59,381 nt of DNA. Source: a virus. The notes beneath the pieces were generated by a model that saw nothing but the letters and a program-made list of their open reading frames with translations, searched no databases and was not told where the DNA came from. A program made the position numbers and the translations under genes. Where the stretch lies: the IMG/VR virus record IMGVR_UViG_3300006033_000031, positions 1 to 59,381 of that record; one strand, given 5' to 3'. Numbering within the stretch: the stretch's first letter is position 1; each line of letters starts with the position of its first letter. Positions 49,330-59,035 of this stretch are shown here, one piece after another.

Positions 49330-50258
49330 TGGACTTCATGAAGCTCATCCAGGAGTACGGCATCGCCACGATCGTGCTCGCTGGCTTCGCCTATGCCGTC
49401 TGGCAGATCGGCCGCGCCATCGTGCGCCGCATCGTTCGCCTCATCAACAACGACGGTCGTCCTGAACCCAAGCCCGTGGAGCATAAGACGGACACCGACC
49501 GCCGCCTGCGCACTGCAACAGTGAACGATCGGCCGTCGCTAAAAGCCCACTTCTTCTTCACGACTGCAAACCAGCTGGTCAGCGACGAGATCGACAAGAT
49601 CGACTGCGGTTGTCAGGCGCGGACACTGCTCTTCCAAGACATGTGCCGCACGATGACGCTGCGCTGGCGTGACTTCCTGCTGGCCATCGTCGAGAACGAG
49701 AGTTCTGGCGTGCACATCGCAGTCGGTCGAAAGCGCGACACGAGCGGGTACAGCCTCGGGCGCGACGTCCTCGCTGCATTCCAGCGCTGGCGCACGGACA
49801 CTGAAGCAGAATGGCGCCGGAGTGGTATCCCTGAGCCTGCGATCAAAGCGTTCACCGAGTGGGTTCGGCCACGCCTGGACGCGCTGCGTGACACCACGGG
49901 CCTCATCTCGTCGAGCCAGTACTATGAAGACAGCGTGCAGCGAATCGCCTGCATCATGTCGGCGCACGAAGTTGCGCTTCGCTTGATCGTCCTCGACATG
50001 AACAATGTCATCTACTCGCTGAATGGTCGGCTCGACGGACACCTCTACAAAAACGTGGCAATCGTTCCGATCAAGACGCTCATCCTCGCGAAGATTGAGG
50101 CTGACAACGCTCGGCTCGCGGCCGATGAGAGCTTCAAGCAGCGCACGGCGTCTGAGATGGGGTTCTCTGGTGCTCGTGACGCGTACCGGACACCACTGCC
50201 CGGCTCTATCCAGGTCCCGCGCGACAATCCGATCAAGCCTGACCAGGAACCCAAGTAG
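49329..50258 (+). CDS. Membrane-anchored protein with soluble helical domain, 309 aa
   Basis: ATG 49329 overlaps the previous stop. Residues 9-35 form one membrane helix (YGIATIVLAGFAYAVWQIGR) followed by basic residues (RRIVRLI). The remaining 260 residues are a helical cytoplasmic or periplasmic domain with two close cysteines (DKIDCGCQARTLLF), ending in a Pro-rich tail. It could be part of a lysis or membrane complex with the preceding gene. I do not recognise the soluble domain. Confidence 0.6.
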   Translation: MDFMKLIQEYGIATIVLAGFAYAVWQIGRAIVRRIVRLINNDGRPEPKPVEHKTDTDRRLRTATVNDRPSLKAHFFFTTANQLVSDEIDKIDCGCQARTLLFQDMCRTMTLRWRDFLLAIVENESSGVHIAVGRKRDTSGYSLGRDVLAAFQRWRTDTEAEWRRSGIPEPAIKAFTEWVRPRLDALRDTTGLISSSQYYEDSVQRIACIMSAHEVALRLIVLDMNNVIYSLNGRLDGHLYKNVAIVPIKTLILAKIEADNARLAADESFKQRTASEMGFSGARDAYRTPLPGSIQVPRDNPIKPDQEPK

Positions 50259-50270
50259 CCGAGGTTTCCC

Positions 50271-50741
50271 ATGGCACAGAGCCCACCTGAAATCTGGTTC
50301 GTCAAGCCGCAAGGTTTCATCGGGTCTCTTGTCACTTTCTTCACGCGCGGGAAGTACAGCCACTGCGGTTTCGTTCACGAGATTGAAGGCGTTCGTGTAT
50401 TCACAGACGCTCACGCAGCTCGTGGTGTGTCCTGTCGCCCGATCTCCCTCGTCCCACACTACGACTACTGCGTTATGCTCGAAAGCCTTGACCACGCGTG
50501 GCTCAACGGAGCGCTGGCGCGTCGGTGGGGTTTGTCGTACGGATTCCGTGATGCTCTCGGGTTCGTCATTGGCGGATCGAAAGATCACAAGGGGATCATC
50601 TGCACTGAACTCATCATCGAAGTGGTAGCAGACGCCATTCGTGATGGAAAGTCCATCAAGAACGGTCTGGCTGTCTCACAACTAGAAGCGGCTACGACGT
50701 CTCCTGATCTGCTCATGCAGACGTTCACTGCTTCGAACTAA
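50271..50741 (+). CDS. Permuted NlpC/P60-like (YiiX/LRAT-type) hydrolase, 156 aa
   Basis: ATG 50271 has GAGG 7 nt upstream. H31 in KYSHCGFV and C111 in GIICTELI occur in the order His then Cys, as in permuted papain-fold hydrolases such as YiiX/YaeF and LRAT, where the Cys lies in C-T/S-E-L. Size and spacing fit that family. Known members cut lipid or peptide amide bonds. In a phage this could be a cell-wall or membrane-directed hydrolase of the lysis or injection apparatus. The neighbouring membrane genes support lysis. Confidence 0.65.
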   Translation: MAQSPPEIWFVKPQGFIGSLVTFFTRGKYSHCGFVHEIEGVRVFTDAHAARGVSCRPISLVPHYDYCVMLESLDHAWLNGALARRWGLSYGFRDALGFVIGGSKDHKGIICTELIIEVVADAIRDGKSIKNGLAVSQLEAATTSPDLLMQTFTASN

Positions 50742-50749
50742 GGCGCAGC

Positions 50750-51943
50750 ATGCACCTCACTGCACTCCGCAACAATAGCGTCTGGTCGACGCTCAAGGGA
50801 AGCTGGAAGATCGCTGGTTCAGTGTGCGGGATGATCTCGCAACGCGGCGACAGCTCTGTGTGGGCTACATTCCGTGGTGAGGCACTGTGCCTGTTCCTCG
50901 TTGAAAACGGAATCGCTGTGGCGCGTGAGACGCACGACAACCTGATGATCGCTGCGACGCTCTCAATGGCAGCAGCTCGGTTCTCGAATGCCGTTGTCTC
51001 AAGCGGTTCGCTGTGGTTCCTGGTGTTCGACGATGAAGGAAATGGAACGCTCGTCGCGTATGATGGCGAAGCTCTGACGAAGGTCGCTGTCGCAGATCTC
51101 CAGTGGCCGCCGATCCACGTGCCGCCTGTTCTCGAAGTTGTCGGTGATGTCTTCTTCGTGTGCCCGGCTTCTGTCCACCTCAGCGCGCACCAGTCGTCGA
51201 TGATGCACCACGGTGTCGTCGCGAAGAGCGGCAAGCTGATCGTTCCACCGACGCCCGTGGCACCAAGCGCACCAGCGCACAGCATCTTCTGTCAGACACC
51301 GAAGTTCACGATCACGACCAACGGAACGCTGGCTATCGTCAACGGCGACAGCTTTGACCTACGGTCGCTGCTCAAGCCGGTTGAAGCCCCATGTGTGTCA
51401 TCTGGCGCCACGTTCGACACCGAGATTCAGGTCGGTTTTGAACTGGATGACGTGCTGCCGACGATCATCGGCGGTGCCGTCGCCTGCGTAGCTCCAGACG
51501 GCTTCACGCGGCAGTCAGACATCATCGGGGTCAGCCAGACATCGAACAGCCTGTGGCTGCGCCTGGGGCGGCCCCTGGCAGTGCCAGAACATGGCATGCT
51601 GAAGATCTACGGCGGCTTCGGGGCTGATCCCGCGCCCTACCAGTACCAGAGCGGCCCGCAGGCCGGGAAGTGGGCTCCCCGTGGCATCGTGGCCCGTGCT
51701 GCCTGGGTCTCCGTCGGCGAGCACCTCTGCGTCGCCGTTGGGCGCCCCGGCGAGGTTGCCCTGGTGCAGATCAAGGGTCGGCATGTCGTGGGCGCCAAGC
51801 GCCTGGAGAACTGCGATCCGGCTACCCTCCAGCTGGTCTACGACGGCGAGGTGGCCCACCTGCTCGACACCCAGGATCGCTGGGGGCGCGAGCACCGGCT
51901 CTACCCGGTCGCTGGAGCCCCCGTCGGCGTGACCCGGCCCTGA
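50750..51943 (+). CDS. Hypothetical beta-rich virion protein, 397 aa
   Basis: ATG 50750 follows a CTAAGGC site. The protein is beta-rich with segments such as SVWATFRGEALCLFLVENGI, DDEGNGTLVAYDGEAL and SVGEHLCVAVGRPGEVALVQ, and an end HLLDTQDRWGREHRLYPVAG. These look like weakly repeated propeller blades. It is the last gene of the rightward series and its stop is only 7 nt from the stop of the convergent gene. I do not recognise a family. Confidence 0.55.
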   Translation: MHLTALRNNSVWSTLKGSWKIAGSVCGMISQRGDSSVWATFRGEALCLFLVENGIAVARETHDNLMIAATLSMAAARFSNAVVSSGSLWFLVFDDEGNGTLVAYDGEALTKVAVADLQWPPIHVPPVLEVVGDVFFVCPASVHLSAHQSSMMHHGVVAKSGKLIVPPTPVAPSAPAHSIFCQTPKFTITTNGTLAIVNGDSFDLRSLLKPVEAPCVSSGATFDTEIQVGFELDDVLPTIIGGAVACVAPDGFTRQSDIIGVSQTSNSLWLRLGRPLAVPEHGMLKIYGGFGADPAPYQYQSGPQAGKWAPRGIVARAAWVSVGEHLCVAVGRPGEVALVQIKGRHVVGAKRLENCDPATLQLVYDGEVAHLLDTQDRWGREHRLYPVAGAPVGVTRP

Positions 51944-51950
51944 AGCTCGA

Positions 51951-54437
51951 CTAGCCCCGGTTCCCGCTCGTCGGCGGCGGGCTGAACAGGTCGCGGCGGT
52001 CGCGGATGGTGCCGCCCCAGCCCAGCGACGAGGCCGGCGGCGGCTTCGGTGCGTCGTAGGGGAAGCCAGCGTCCACGCCGCCCTTCTTGCTCCAGACGCG
52101 GATGGCGAAGTCCTGCGACCGCTGCTTGCGGTCGCTGGCGAACACCGTGTAGCGGAACCGGGCATAGCCGGGCGACAGGTTGCGCAGCTGCGGCGCATAG
52201 GCTGTCGGGTCGACCACGGTCGGCTCGGGCACCATTGTCGTCTCGCCGAGCGTCCACTCGCCCGTGCCGAGGGTGTTGCTGTCGACGCTGCTGACGCGCA
52301 CGGTGACGCTACCAGAGCCCTCGGCGAAGTCGGTCCACGCGTAGAGCGCGCCGCCGGTGTGCAGGAAGAGGAACTTGTAGCCAACGCTCGCCGCAACGGC
52401 ATCGGCCTCTGACGGGAAGCCAGCGGGCGTGAAGCACGGCGCCGGGATCACATAATAGGGCTGCGCGTCGCCGCTCGACAGCCAGAAGCCGCCCATGTGC
52501 TGGCCGAAGTACGTGTTGTTGTAGTAGTTCCACTTCAGCACGTTGCCGTCGAACAGGGCGCCGGCCATGTATTCGAACTCGTAAAGACCAGCGGGAAGGT
52601 CGCTTACGATGATCTGCTTGTCGTTTGTGTCAGCAACGACTTGTGTTGACACCGCGATCGGCGGCGTCGGCTTGTAGACCGTCGACTGCGCGAGGTCCGC
52701 AGCAGTGACGTCATAGAGGTCGAAACCCTCGACGGGCGCGATGTCAGCCAGCGGGCTAATGGCGCCAGGGTACACCGGAGGCGGCTCGACGATGGCCGGG
52801 CATGGGTTGATGAAGTCGGCGCCATTGAGCTGCACCCACGGCGAGTAGTAGCGGAACGCGAGGTCCGTCGAGCCGGGGCCGTTGGCCTCGGCGACGAAGC
52901 GGGCAGCGAGGCCGTTGAGCCCGATGCACGGCGGGATCTGGTACTGCGTCGTGAACTGCTGCCGGTTCGGCAGCGCGAACGGCTCCCAGGTGTCGCTCAC
53001 GGGAATCGTCAGGTAGCCGGTGCTGGTGGCAATCTGCCAGTAGAGATCGACGAAGGCAATGTTGGTCCAGCCGGCCGAGCCGACGAGCGTCATCAGGTGA
53101 TCTTCGTCGACGGTGATGCTGTCGACTATCGGGTTCGGCGGAACGAGGACGTTCTCGAACACGTCGTATGCAGCGACGGTGCCGGCGTCGATGAGGCCAG
53201 CACCTGTTGATGCGACGCGGTCGCTGTCGAACGACACAGACTGAGCAGCCATCGGGTCGGGGACTGTGTCTTCTGGCGACAGCAGCTGGTCGTTCATACC
53301 GAGCGCGTACTGGTCGCCAGTCAGCTCCTGCGTCGCGTATGCCACAGGCGCAGACGACGCGAGCACATACTGAATGATGTTGAGGCCATCGCCGAGTGCT
53401 GAAGCACCAAAGACCGTCACGCGGCCATAGGCATACATCTGCTGATTTGCCTGCTTGCAGCGCAGCCGGATCTGAAGCGTCTGGCCTGCCGTCAGCGTGG
53501 CGAGCACCGTTCCAGCCGCGATGACATGCGGCGTACTCGTGTTCACCCACGCTGGAGTCGTCCAGTTGGAGCCGTTGATGACCCACTGGTCGTCAGGAGC
53601 CGTCATCGGCAGCGTCCCGCCGTTGTCACCAGACACGACGCGGACGTCCTCAGCGAACGGGCCGATGGTCAGGATGCGCGAGTCGAGCGCATCGAGCGCA
53701 ATGGTTCCGGTCGTTGCCGGGAACGTGTCTTCGACGCGGTACGTCCGCAGCGGGCGGATGTAGCCGGACTGCCCATAGAGCTGCGCGACTTCGGCGTCGG
53801 TCAGCGCTCGGTTCCAAATAGCGATGTCGTCGATGCGCGCCTGGAGGCCCTCGGCGATCTGCACCGGATACGTCGGGTCATGGCCAATCACACCAGAGAC
53901 GAAGGTCTCGCCGACCTTGACGCCATCACGATAGAGCCGGACATAGTTGCCATCGAACGTGCCGACGTAGTGATGCACGCCGCTGAAGTCGGTCTCTGTA
54001 TAGCTGGCGACGTACGGCGATGTCGCAGCGTCCATCACCTTGAACACGATCATGTTGCCGCCGCCGGGGAGAACGCCGAGATACCACCCGAGATTATCGG
54101 CGTTCGAGCTGCTCTTGTGTGCCAGCGCGTGCTTGGTCCCCCACATTGCATTGAACGCTGTGCCGTCGAACAGCACCCAGGCTTGGACCGAGACGTACGG
54201 ACACAGCCGGTTCCAGTACATGTCAGACGCGTCGATCAGCCCGATGGCATTGGCGTCCGTGGGCCGCACGCTGTAGCCAGCGCCAAGCAGCGGCTTGCCG
54301 GCCTGCTGGTACTGGATGTTGCCCTGCGCGACGGCGTCGTAGCGACGCGGCGTCGAGTCAAGCAGGTTGCCGCTCGCGTCGTCGCAGCGCAGCCACGCGA
54401 GCAGTCCATTGGCCTGGGAGTTGTCGGGTGTCGTCAC
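51951..54437 (-). CDS. Virion adhesin with N-terminal LamG-like domain, 828 aa
   Basis: It starts at GTG 54437, just after the stop of the upstream leftward gene. Residues 10-220 are a LamG/concanavalin domain: WVLFDGTAFNAMWGTKHALA, then YVGTFDGNYVRLYRDGVKVG and an end IDDIAIWNRALTDAEVAQLY, the LamG_3 signature. After it come several beta domains (about 225-800) with YAYGRVTVFG, DHLMTLVGSAGWTN and a Ser/Pro-rich last 20 residues. The protein should bind glycans on the host or on other virion parts. Confidence 0.65.
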   Translation of the reverse strand: MTTPDNSQANGLLAWLRCDDASGNLLDSTPRRYDAVAQGNIQYQQAGKPLLGAGYSVRPTDANAIGLIDASDMYWNRLCPYVSVQAWVLFDGTAFNAMWGTKHALAHKSSSNADNLGWYLGVLPGGGNMIVFKVMDAATSPYVASYTETDFSGVHHYVGTFDGNYVRLYRDGVKVGETFVSGVIGHDPTYPVQIAEGLQARIDDIAIWNRALTDAEVAQLYGQSGYIRPLRTYRVEDTFPATTGTIALDALDSRILTIGPFAEDVRVVSGDNGGTLPMTAPDDQWVINGSNWTTPAWVNTSTPHVIAAGTVLATLTAGQTLQIRLRCKQANQQMYAYGRVTVFGASALGDGLNIIQYVLASSAPVAYATQELTGDQYALGMNDQLLSPEDTVPDPMAAQSVSFDSDRVASTGAGLIDAGTVAAYDVFENVLVPPNPIVDSITVDEDHLMTLVGSAGWTNIAFVDLYWQIATSTGYLTIPVSDTWEPFALPNRQQFTTQYQIPPCIGLNGLAARFVAEANGPGSTDLAFRYYSPWVQLNGADFINPCPAIVEPPPVYPGAISPLADIAPVEGFDLYDVTAADLAQSTVYKPTPPIAVSTQVVADTNDKQIIVSDLPAGLYEFEYMAGALFDGNVLKWNYYNNTYFGQHMGGFWLSSGDAQPYYVIPAPCFTPAGFPSEADAVAASVGYKFLFLHTGGALYAWTDFAEGSGSVTVRVSSVDSNTLGTGEWTLGETTMVPEPTVVDPTAYAPQLRNLSPGYARFRYTVFASDRKQRSQDFAIRVWSKKGGVDAGFPYDAPKPPPASSLGWGGTIRDRRDLFSPPPTSGNRG

Positions 54438-54441
54438 AGGA

Positions 54442-56508
54442 TCAGCCGATCGTGTAGCGCTTGAGGACGATGTTCTTGATGCCGACGGTCAGGTAATAGA
54501 CAGATGAGTTCGAGCTGTAGAGGTTGCAGACATCGAGCATCATTGCGGATTTGCCGTTGTTGTTGACGAGCATCTTGCCGCCGTAGACACCACGATTCGT
54601 GCTGTACGACGTACCGAGCGCTGCTGGCCATGGCGTCGAGAGGCTACCGTAAGGAAGGTAGTCCCAATACTTCGTCTGTGAGTAGTTGCCCGCTGCGAAC
54701 CGAAGCGTCTGGTAGCGATCGCCGCCGGTGTACGAGCCGTCGCCGAAGTTGCCGATGCCTGTGTCGAGGTACGAGAAGAAGTAGCTTTCGTTGGTGCTCA
54801 GGTCACCGCTAGGCGTGTTTGGCACGCGTCCGAAGTATTCATACTCGACCGTGTAGAATGACTTGCCGTCGGTGGTCGGGATGAGCCCGCTGAAGTCGAG
54901 GATGAGGCCGAAGTACTTCGTGGTGTCCCATGAGGTCCATCCCCAGCTTGTGAGCAGCCACTCGTTGGTGCCGTCGGCCTTCGTCCAGCGCTGCGTCGCG
55001 TCGAGGTTGCTGTGCTCGCGCTGTGCGACACGAACCGAGACGCCGCTTCCAAGCGTGATCGCGACGGCATCAGTGTTCATGCCGCTTGTGTACCACGCGC
55101 TGTCGCGTGCCACGTTACGGACATAGCTCGGCGTCAGCAGTCCAGCGGCTGTGAAGTCGATTGGGATCGTATCAGCAAGCACTGGCGTCGAGGCACCAGC
55201 AGTCGGCGCAGCAACCTCGACTACACCGTCGTAGTCGAGCGCGAACGACTGACCACGCGGGTTGGCCCAGATCGAGTACCAGTTCTTGCCCGTGTTCGGA
55301 TCGGTCTTCTTGCCGGGCGTCATCACGCGGTCACCGAGTGCGAGGCCGGGGAAGTAGTAGGCGTCCTCCCACTTGTGCAGCGACTGGAGGTTCGGCTGCT
55401 TCACGGAGTGGATGCGGCCGAAGTAGGTGCCGGCGCCCATGTTGCGGTACGGGAGGATGCACGGGCGGTGCAGCACGTGTACGCCGCTTCCATTCACAAC
55501 CGCAGGGCTCGGACGTGGATAGACGTCGCTCGGGGCATTCCACACAACGGCGTCGTCGAGGTAGTCGATCGAGCGCACGAACATGTGCACGACGGTGTCA
55601 GGATACCCATAGAACACGTTGTCGAAGGTGCGAGCTGCGCCCATCGACACGGTGCCGAGGTCTCCATTTCCACCGTTGGCAAAGATGCTGGTCGCATTGA
55701 AATCGGTCGTGTACGTCGAGCCGAGATCGAAGAACGCGACGGGGTCGATAGTGTCACGCAGCACATCGTCGACCTCAGCACGAGCGCGGCCGGGGATGCG
55801 CCCGCCATGGAACGCAGCCATGAAGTTCAGGATGTTCGCGGTCTCAGCGCGACGCGTCGGATGTGTGCCGACCTGAACGACGAGGCCAGCCTTGCCAAGG
55901 TGCACGAAGATGCGGTTGACGAACAGCAGCTGCTGCATGTTCGCGTCAGACCAGCTCGACCACAGCTTCCATTCGCGGAAGCCGGTGATGGCGCCGCCTT
56001 CACCCTCACAATAGCTCGTCGTGGCTTGGCTGTTGTCCTGCTGCCCGTAGTTGTAGGTGTACCCGCCGCCGTTGTAGAGGTAGCGCGGCGTGCGCATGTC
56101 GCCGATCAGCAGACGATCAGCGCGACGACGGAAGTGCCGGAATCCGACGTTGTGACCACAGTAGTAGCCGACAGTCCCACCGATCCACTGATTCGCGCTT
56201 CCAGACCACGTGCGATAGATCGAGTGCAGAAGGCCGAGACACGGACGGTACGGCGTCGGGTTCGACACACCGCCCGGCGTGTAGTAGCCATTCGTCGGGT
56301 AGTCGAACCAGAAGTGGTCATTCGTGCTCGCGCCGGGATCGCGCTCCGCGACAGCAGGATCAGCGAGATCGTAGCTGTTGATGGCCAGCGGGATCATGCC
56401 GACGGTCTGAAGCGCCCGCGCCATGTAGTGAGCAAACCGCTGCTTGGTGAAGAACTGCGGCTTGGTGTCGATGAACGTCTTGGGCGGGATGTCCTGGCCG
56501 TATTCCAT
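54442..56508 (-). CDS. Large virion protein, 688 aa
   Basis: The ATG at 56508 has AAAGG upstream. It is rich in aromatic and Gly/Asn residues, with segments such as YYCGHNVGFRHFRRRADRLL and KWEDAYYFPGLALGDRVMTP. Its carboxy third (about 450-688) is a beta domain with LTSWGWTSWDTTKYFGLILD. There is no catalytic motif I can name. It lies between two other large leftward virion genes and looks like part of a fibre or adhesin assembly. Confidence 0.6.
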   Translation of the reverse strand: MEYGQDIPPKTFIDTKPQFFTKQRFAHYMARALQTVGMIPLAINSYDLADPAVAERDPGASTNDHFWFDYPTNGYYTPGGVSNPTPYRPCLGLLHSIYRTWSGSANQWIGGTVGYYCGHNVGFRHFRRRADRLLIGDMRTPRYLYNGGGYTYNYGQQDNSQATTSYCEGEGGAITGFREWKLWSSWSDANMQQLLFVNRIFVHLGKAGLVVQVGTHPTRRAETANILNFMAAFHGGRIPGRARAEVDDVLRDTIDPVAFFDLGSTYTTDFNATSIFANGGNGDLGTVSMGAARTFDNVFYGYPDTVVHMFVRSIDYLDDAVVWNAPSDVYPRPSPAVVNGSGVHVLHRPCILPYRNMGAGTYFGRIHSVKQPNLQSLHKWEDAYYFPGLALGDRVMTPGKKTDPNTGKNWYSIWANPRGQSFALDYDGVVEVAAPTAGASTPVLADTIPIDFTAAGLLTPSYVRNVARDSAWYTSGMNTDAVAITLGSGVSVRVAQREHSNLDATQRWTKADGTNEWLLTSWGWTSWDTTKYFGLILDFSGLIPTTDGKSFYTVEYEYFGRVPNTPSGDLSTNESYFFSYLDTGIGNFGDGSYTGGDRYQTLRFAAGNYSQTKYWDYLPYGSLSTPWPAALGTSYSTNRGVYGGKMLVNNNGKSAMMLDVCNLYSSNSSVYYLTVGIKNIVLKRYTIG

Positions 56509-56548
56509 GTGCTGCCTTTAGGTCTGTGGTGTGCCGGGCGTTGACGCG

Positions 56549-58018
56549 TTACGGCGAGGCCGGGATCGTGGTCACGTTCGAGTTGTCAGGCCACACGACA
56601 ACGATGTTCGGGTTGCGCCCGCCGTCGGTCACACGCGCGACACGGTAGGTGAGGCGCGTGCGCTTGTCGACGATCGTGTTCCACGGCAGGAGATAGCTGG
56701 AGCAGACGCCGAACTTCGGGATGTGCCGCAGACCGTTGCGGATGTCGTACATCGCCATGTATTCGGTCGTGAGCACGCCGACGTTCGTGCTGCTGCTGGT
56801 GTTCTGGCCCGTGTAGTAGCCACCGGCGTGGTTCGCTGCGAGGTGCGACACGCGGTAGAGGTCGTCGAAGTTCGACTGGAACAGACCGAGGGTGGCCTGG
56901 AACGTGGTCATCCACTCGGTGTTGCCGGTGGTATTGTGGAAGTTCACTGGCGTCAGCCAGTGCTCGCGCGGACCAATCAGCATGTCACGGTCGTCAGAAG
57001 GCGAACGCGACGCGCAGTTGGCAGTACCGCGAGCGATCATGCCGACGACACGGCCGGTGTGATGCTTGCGGTCGCCGACAGTCTCGACGAAGCGGTAGTT
57101 GCGGTCGTAGGATCGGACGTTGCCACGCAGCTCGAACGCGATGCCCTGGGCGCCCCAGGTGCGCTCACGATCACGGGTGCCGAACATCGTCTCATCGGGG
57201 TAGTAGGCAGCGACGAAGAAGTGCGCGACGTTGTTGTAGTTGCTGTCCGTACCGCCCTCGACGTAGATGCCGTCTTCACCACAGATGAAGAGGAAGTCGT
57301 TCTGCTTGACCACATCGTAGGCGATCGTCATCGGCAGCGAGGTGTTCGTCGAACGCTGTGCACCAGTCTTGGTGTTGTTCTCCAGGAACGACCCGACCTG
57401 GATGTTTGGCCCGGCCGAGTTGTACTTCACGTGCAGGCCGCAGTGCTGGTAGTAGTTGTCGCCGGTGTACCACCAGTGCCAGTGCGGAGTCGCGACGAGG
57501 TTGAACCCGCTGACAGTCGCGACAGCAGCGGCGAAGTTCTCGATCGTGTTCTCGATCGTGTCGCCGATCACGACGGCGATGCGGCCAGCGGTCACACCGC
57601 CGGTGGTTTCGAACTCGAACACCTTGGTCGTGATGCCGTCGGTGATGGTCACGGTGTCGCCGTCAGTCGGCAGCGCCGAGAACTGTACCCAACCAGCGGC
57701 CTTGGTGGACTCATCGGCGCCGAAGGCTCCACCAGCCATGTCGCCCTTCGTGATCGCAGCACCGCTGACGGTGATCGTCTGGTTGCCCGACGGGCCGTAC
57801 TTGGTGCTCACGAAGTCGATACGGAAGCGTTCGGGACGCAGGTAGTAGTTGTCGGTCAGCGAGACCGCGCCGCCGTTGCTCCAGTTCGCCAGCACCCATC
57901 CAGCGTCGATGAGCGCCGTGTGCAGCGCGCGGATGATGTGGCCGTATGTGTGCGACAGGCCGATGACAGGGGCCTGCGGACGGAACGACCACGTTGAACG
58001 CTTCCATTCGTTGGACAT
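56549..58018 (-). CDS. Virion protein sharing a beta module with the J-like protein, 489 aa
   Basis: ATG 58018 follows AAGAGAG on the minus strand. Residues 115-180 hold GDTVTITDGITTKVFEFETT then AGRIAVVIGD, the same small module as at about 1330-1430 of the giant J-like protein (GDVITIG...HTFQF...GRIAVTIG). The remaining regions are beta-rich and aromatic (ATPHWHWWYTGDNYYQH) like the 688-residue neighbour. A structural role in the tail or fibre is likely. Confidence 0.65.
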   Translation of the reverse strand: MSNEWKRSTWSFRPQAPVIGLSHTYGHIIRALHTALIDAGWVLANWSNGGAVSLTDNYYLRPERFRIDFVSTKYGPSGNQTITVSGAAITKGDMAGGAFGADESTKAAGWVQFSALPTDGDTVTITDGITTKVFEFETTGGVTAGRIAVVIGDTIENTIENFAAAVATVSGFNLVATPHWHWWYTGDNYYQHCGLHVKYNSAGPNIQVGSFLENNTKTGAQRSTNTSLPMTIAYDVVKQNDFLFICGEDGIYVEGGTDSNYNNVAHFFVAAYYPDETMFGTRDRERTWGAQGIAFELRGNVRSYDRNYRFVETVGDRKHHTGRVVGMIARGTANCASRSPSDDRDMLIGPREHWLTPVNFHNTTGNTEWMTTFQATLGLFQSNFDDLYRVSHLAANHAGGYYTGQNTSSSTNVGVLTTEYMAMYDIRNGLRHIPKFGVCSSYLLPWNTIVDKRTRLTYRVARVTDGGRNPNIVVVWPDNSNVTTIPASP

Positions 58019-58033
58019 GGGATGCTCTCTTTA

Positions 58034-58240
58034 CTAGGCAGCAGGGGTTGTGGCGAGCGCGCTGTTGGCACCAAGGCCAGGAGGAATCCAGCCCGGACGC
58101 AGATCAGCCGGAAGTTCGAACGGCGGGGGCGGCAGGGGCGGCGGATCGGGCGGAGCCGGCGGCGGCTCGGTCGGCAGCGGAGCGCCGGTCAGCAGATCGT
58201 ACAGCGGGCCGATTTCTGGTTCGGGTTCTTGGTCTGGCAT
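58034..58240 (-). CDS. Short proline-rich protein, 68 aa
   Basis: An open frame between two virion genes with the ATG at 58240. Residues 1-30 are acidic, then a Pro-rich stretch (PPPAPPDPPPLPPPPFELPA) and a short end. Such linkers occur in fibre assembly or as short disordered virion proteins. The ribosome site is weak (GAGCG). It may be real because of spacing and order, but a coding shadow in GC-rich DNA cannot be ruled out. Confidence 0.4.
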   Translation of the reverse strand: MPDQEPEPEIGPLYDLLTGAPLPTEPPPAPPDPPPLPPPPFELPADLRPGWIPPGLGANSALATTPAA

Positions 58241-58279
58241 GGGACGCTCGGGGCTGTCAGGTTGCAGTCAGGCCACCAC

Positions 58280-58307
58280 AGCATACCAGCAGCTGCGCCG
58301 GCCAAAA
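58280..58307 (-). promoter_or_regulatory. Weak promoter candidate TTTTGG-N16-TATGCT (leftward)
   Basis: On the minus strand TTTTGG (58307-58302) and TATGCT (58285-58280) are 16 bp apart, about 35 nt upstream of ATG 58240. The -10 box is good, the -35 poor. It could drive the 68- to 828-residue leftward genes. Confidence 0.3.
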
Positions 58308-58322
58308 GCAGCGGCCCAGCGG

Positions 58323-58985
58323 TCAAGCTAATGCGTCAGCGTCGTCGAAAGGCCCGAAGATGCTCAGGCACTTGCTCGCTTCCCACGCCCACTTCCGGTT
58401 ATCAGCGCCGAGGCGCAGCATGAAGGAGTAGGTCTGCATGGCGACCCACCGGCGGCTCATGTCGCTCGGCGAGTAGGAGACGTCGCCGATCTTGACCGTG
58501 CGCCAGCGGTGCACTTCGGCACGCATGCTGTAGGCCCCGTTGATGAACTTCACGAGGCCGCCGAACTGAGCGTTGCCACTGTGACGATCAGACGGCGGCA
58601 GGAGCGCAGCAGCTCGTGTCGCCGCGATCAGCACGCTCTTGAAGTAGATCATCCGGTTCTCGGGATCACCATTTGTCTTGAAGTCGCTGCCAAGCCCATC
58701 ACCGATCGGTCCAGTCAGGCGGTTCTGTGCGCTCGCACCTTGCAGCGTGATGTTCAGCTTGCCGTCGGATGTGAACCAGGAACGCAGCAGCTGGTACTCG
58801 TCGCACAGATGCCGCCAGCACTGTGCCGGGAACGAGTTGGTGTCGTCAGTCTCCAGTCGCGCTGTGCTGTAGCGGATCGGCATGTGCCGATCAGCCCACT
58901 GCTCAGGCGTGCTGGTGATGAAGTCGGTGAGGGCGTTGCCCTGGCCGTCGGTGATGAGGGCGACGACTGACTTGGTGAGCGCCAT
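58323..58985 (-). CDS. Hypothetical virion-region protein, 220 aa
   Basis: ATG 58985 lies behind AGAAAGAG on the minus strand. The product is mixed helix/strand with KSVVALITDGQGNALTDFIT, a central DGKLNITLQGASAQNRLTGP, and an end with a Trp/Lys-rich helix (RLGADNRKWAWEASKC). There is no membrane or catalytic motif. It is transcribed with the downstream leftward virion genes. I do not recognise the family. Confidence 0.6.
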   Translation of the reverse strand: MALTKSVVALITDGQGNALTDFITSTPEQWADRHMPIRYSTARLETDDTNSFPAQCWRHLCDEYQLLRSWFTSDGKLNITLQGASAQNRLTGPIGDGLGSDFKTNGDPENRMIYFKSVLIAATRAAALLPPSDRHSGNAQFGGLVKFINGAYSMRAEVHRWRTVKIGDVSYSPSDMSRRWVAMQTYSFMLRLGADNRKWAWEASKCLSIFGPFDDADALA

Positions 58986-59035
58986 GGTCTCTTTCTCGTT
59001 TTTCGTTTTCGGTGCGCGTTGAACGCGCGGCGATC

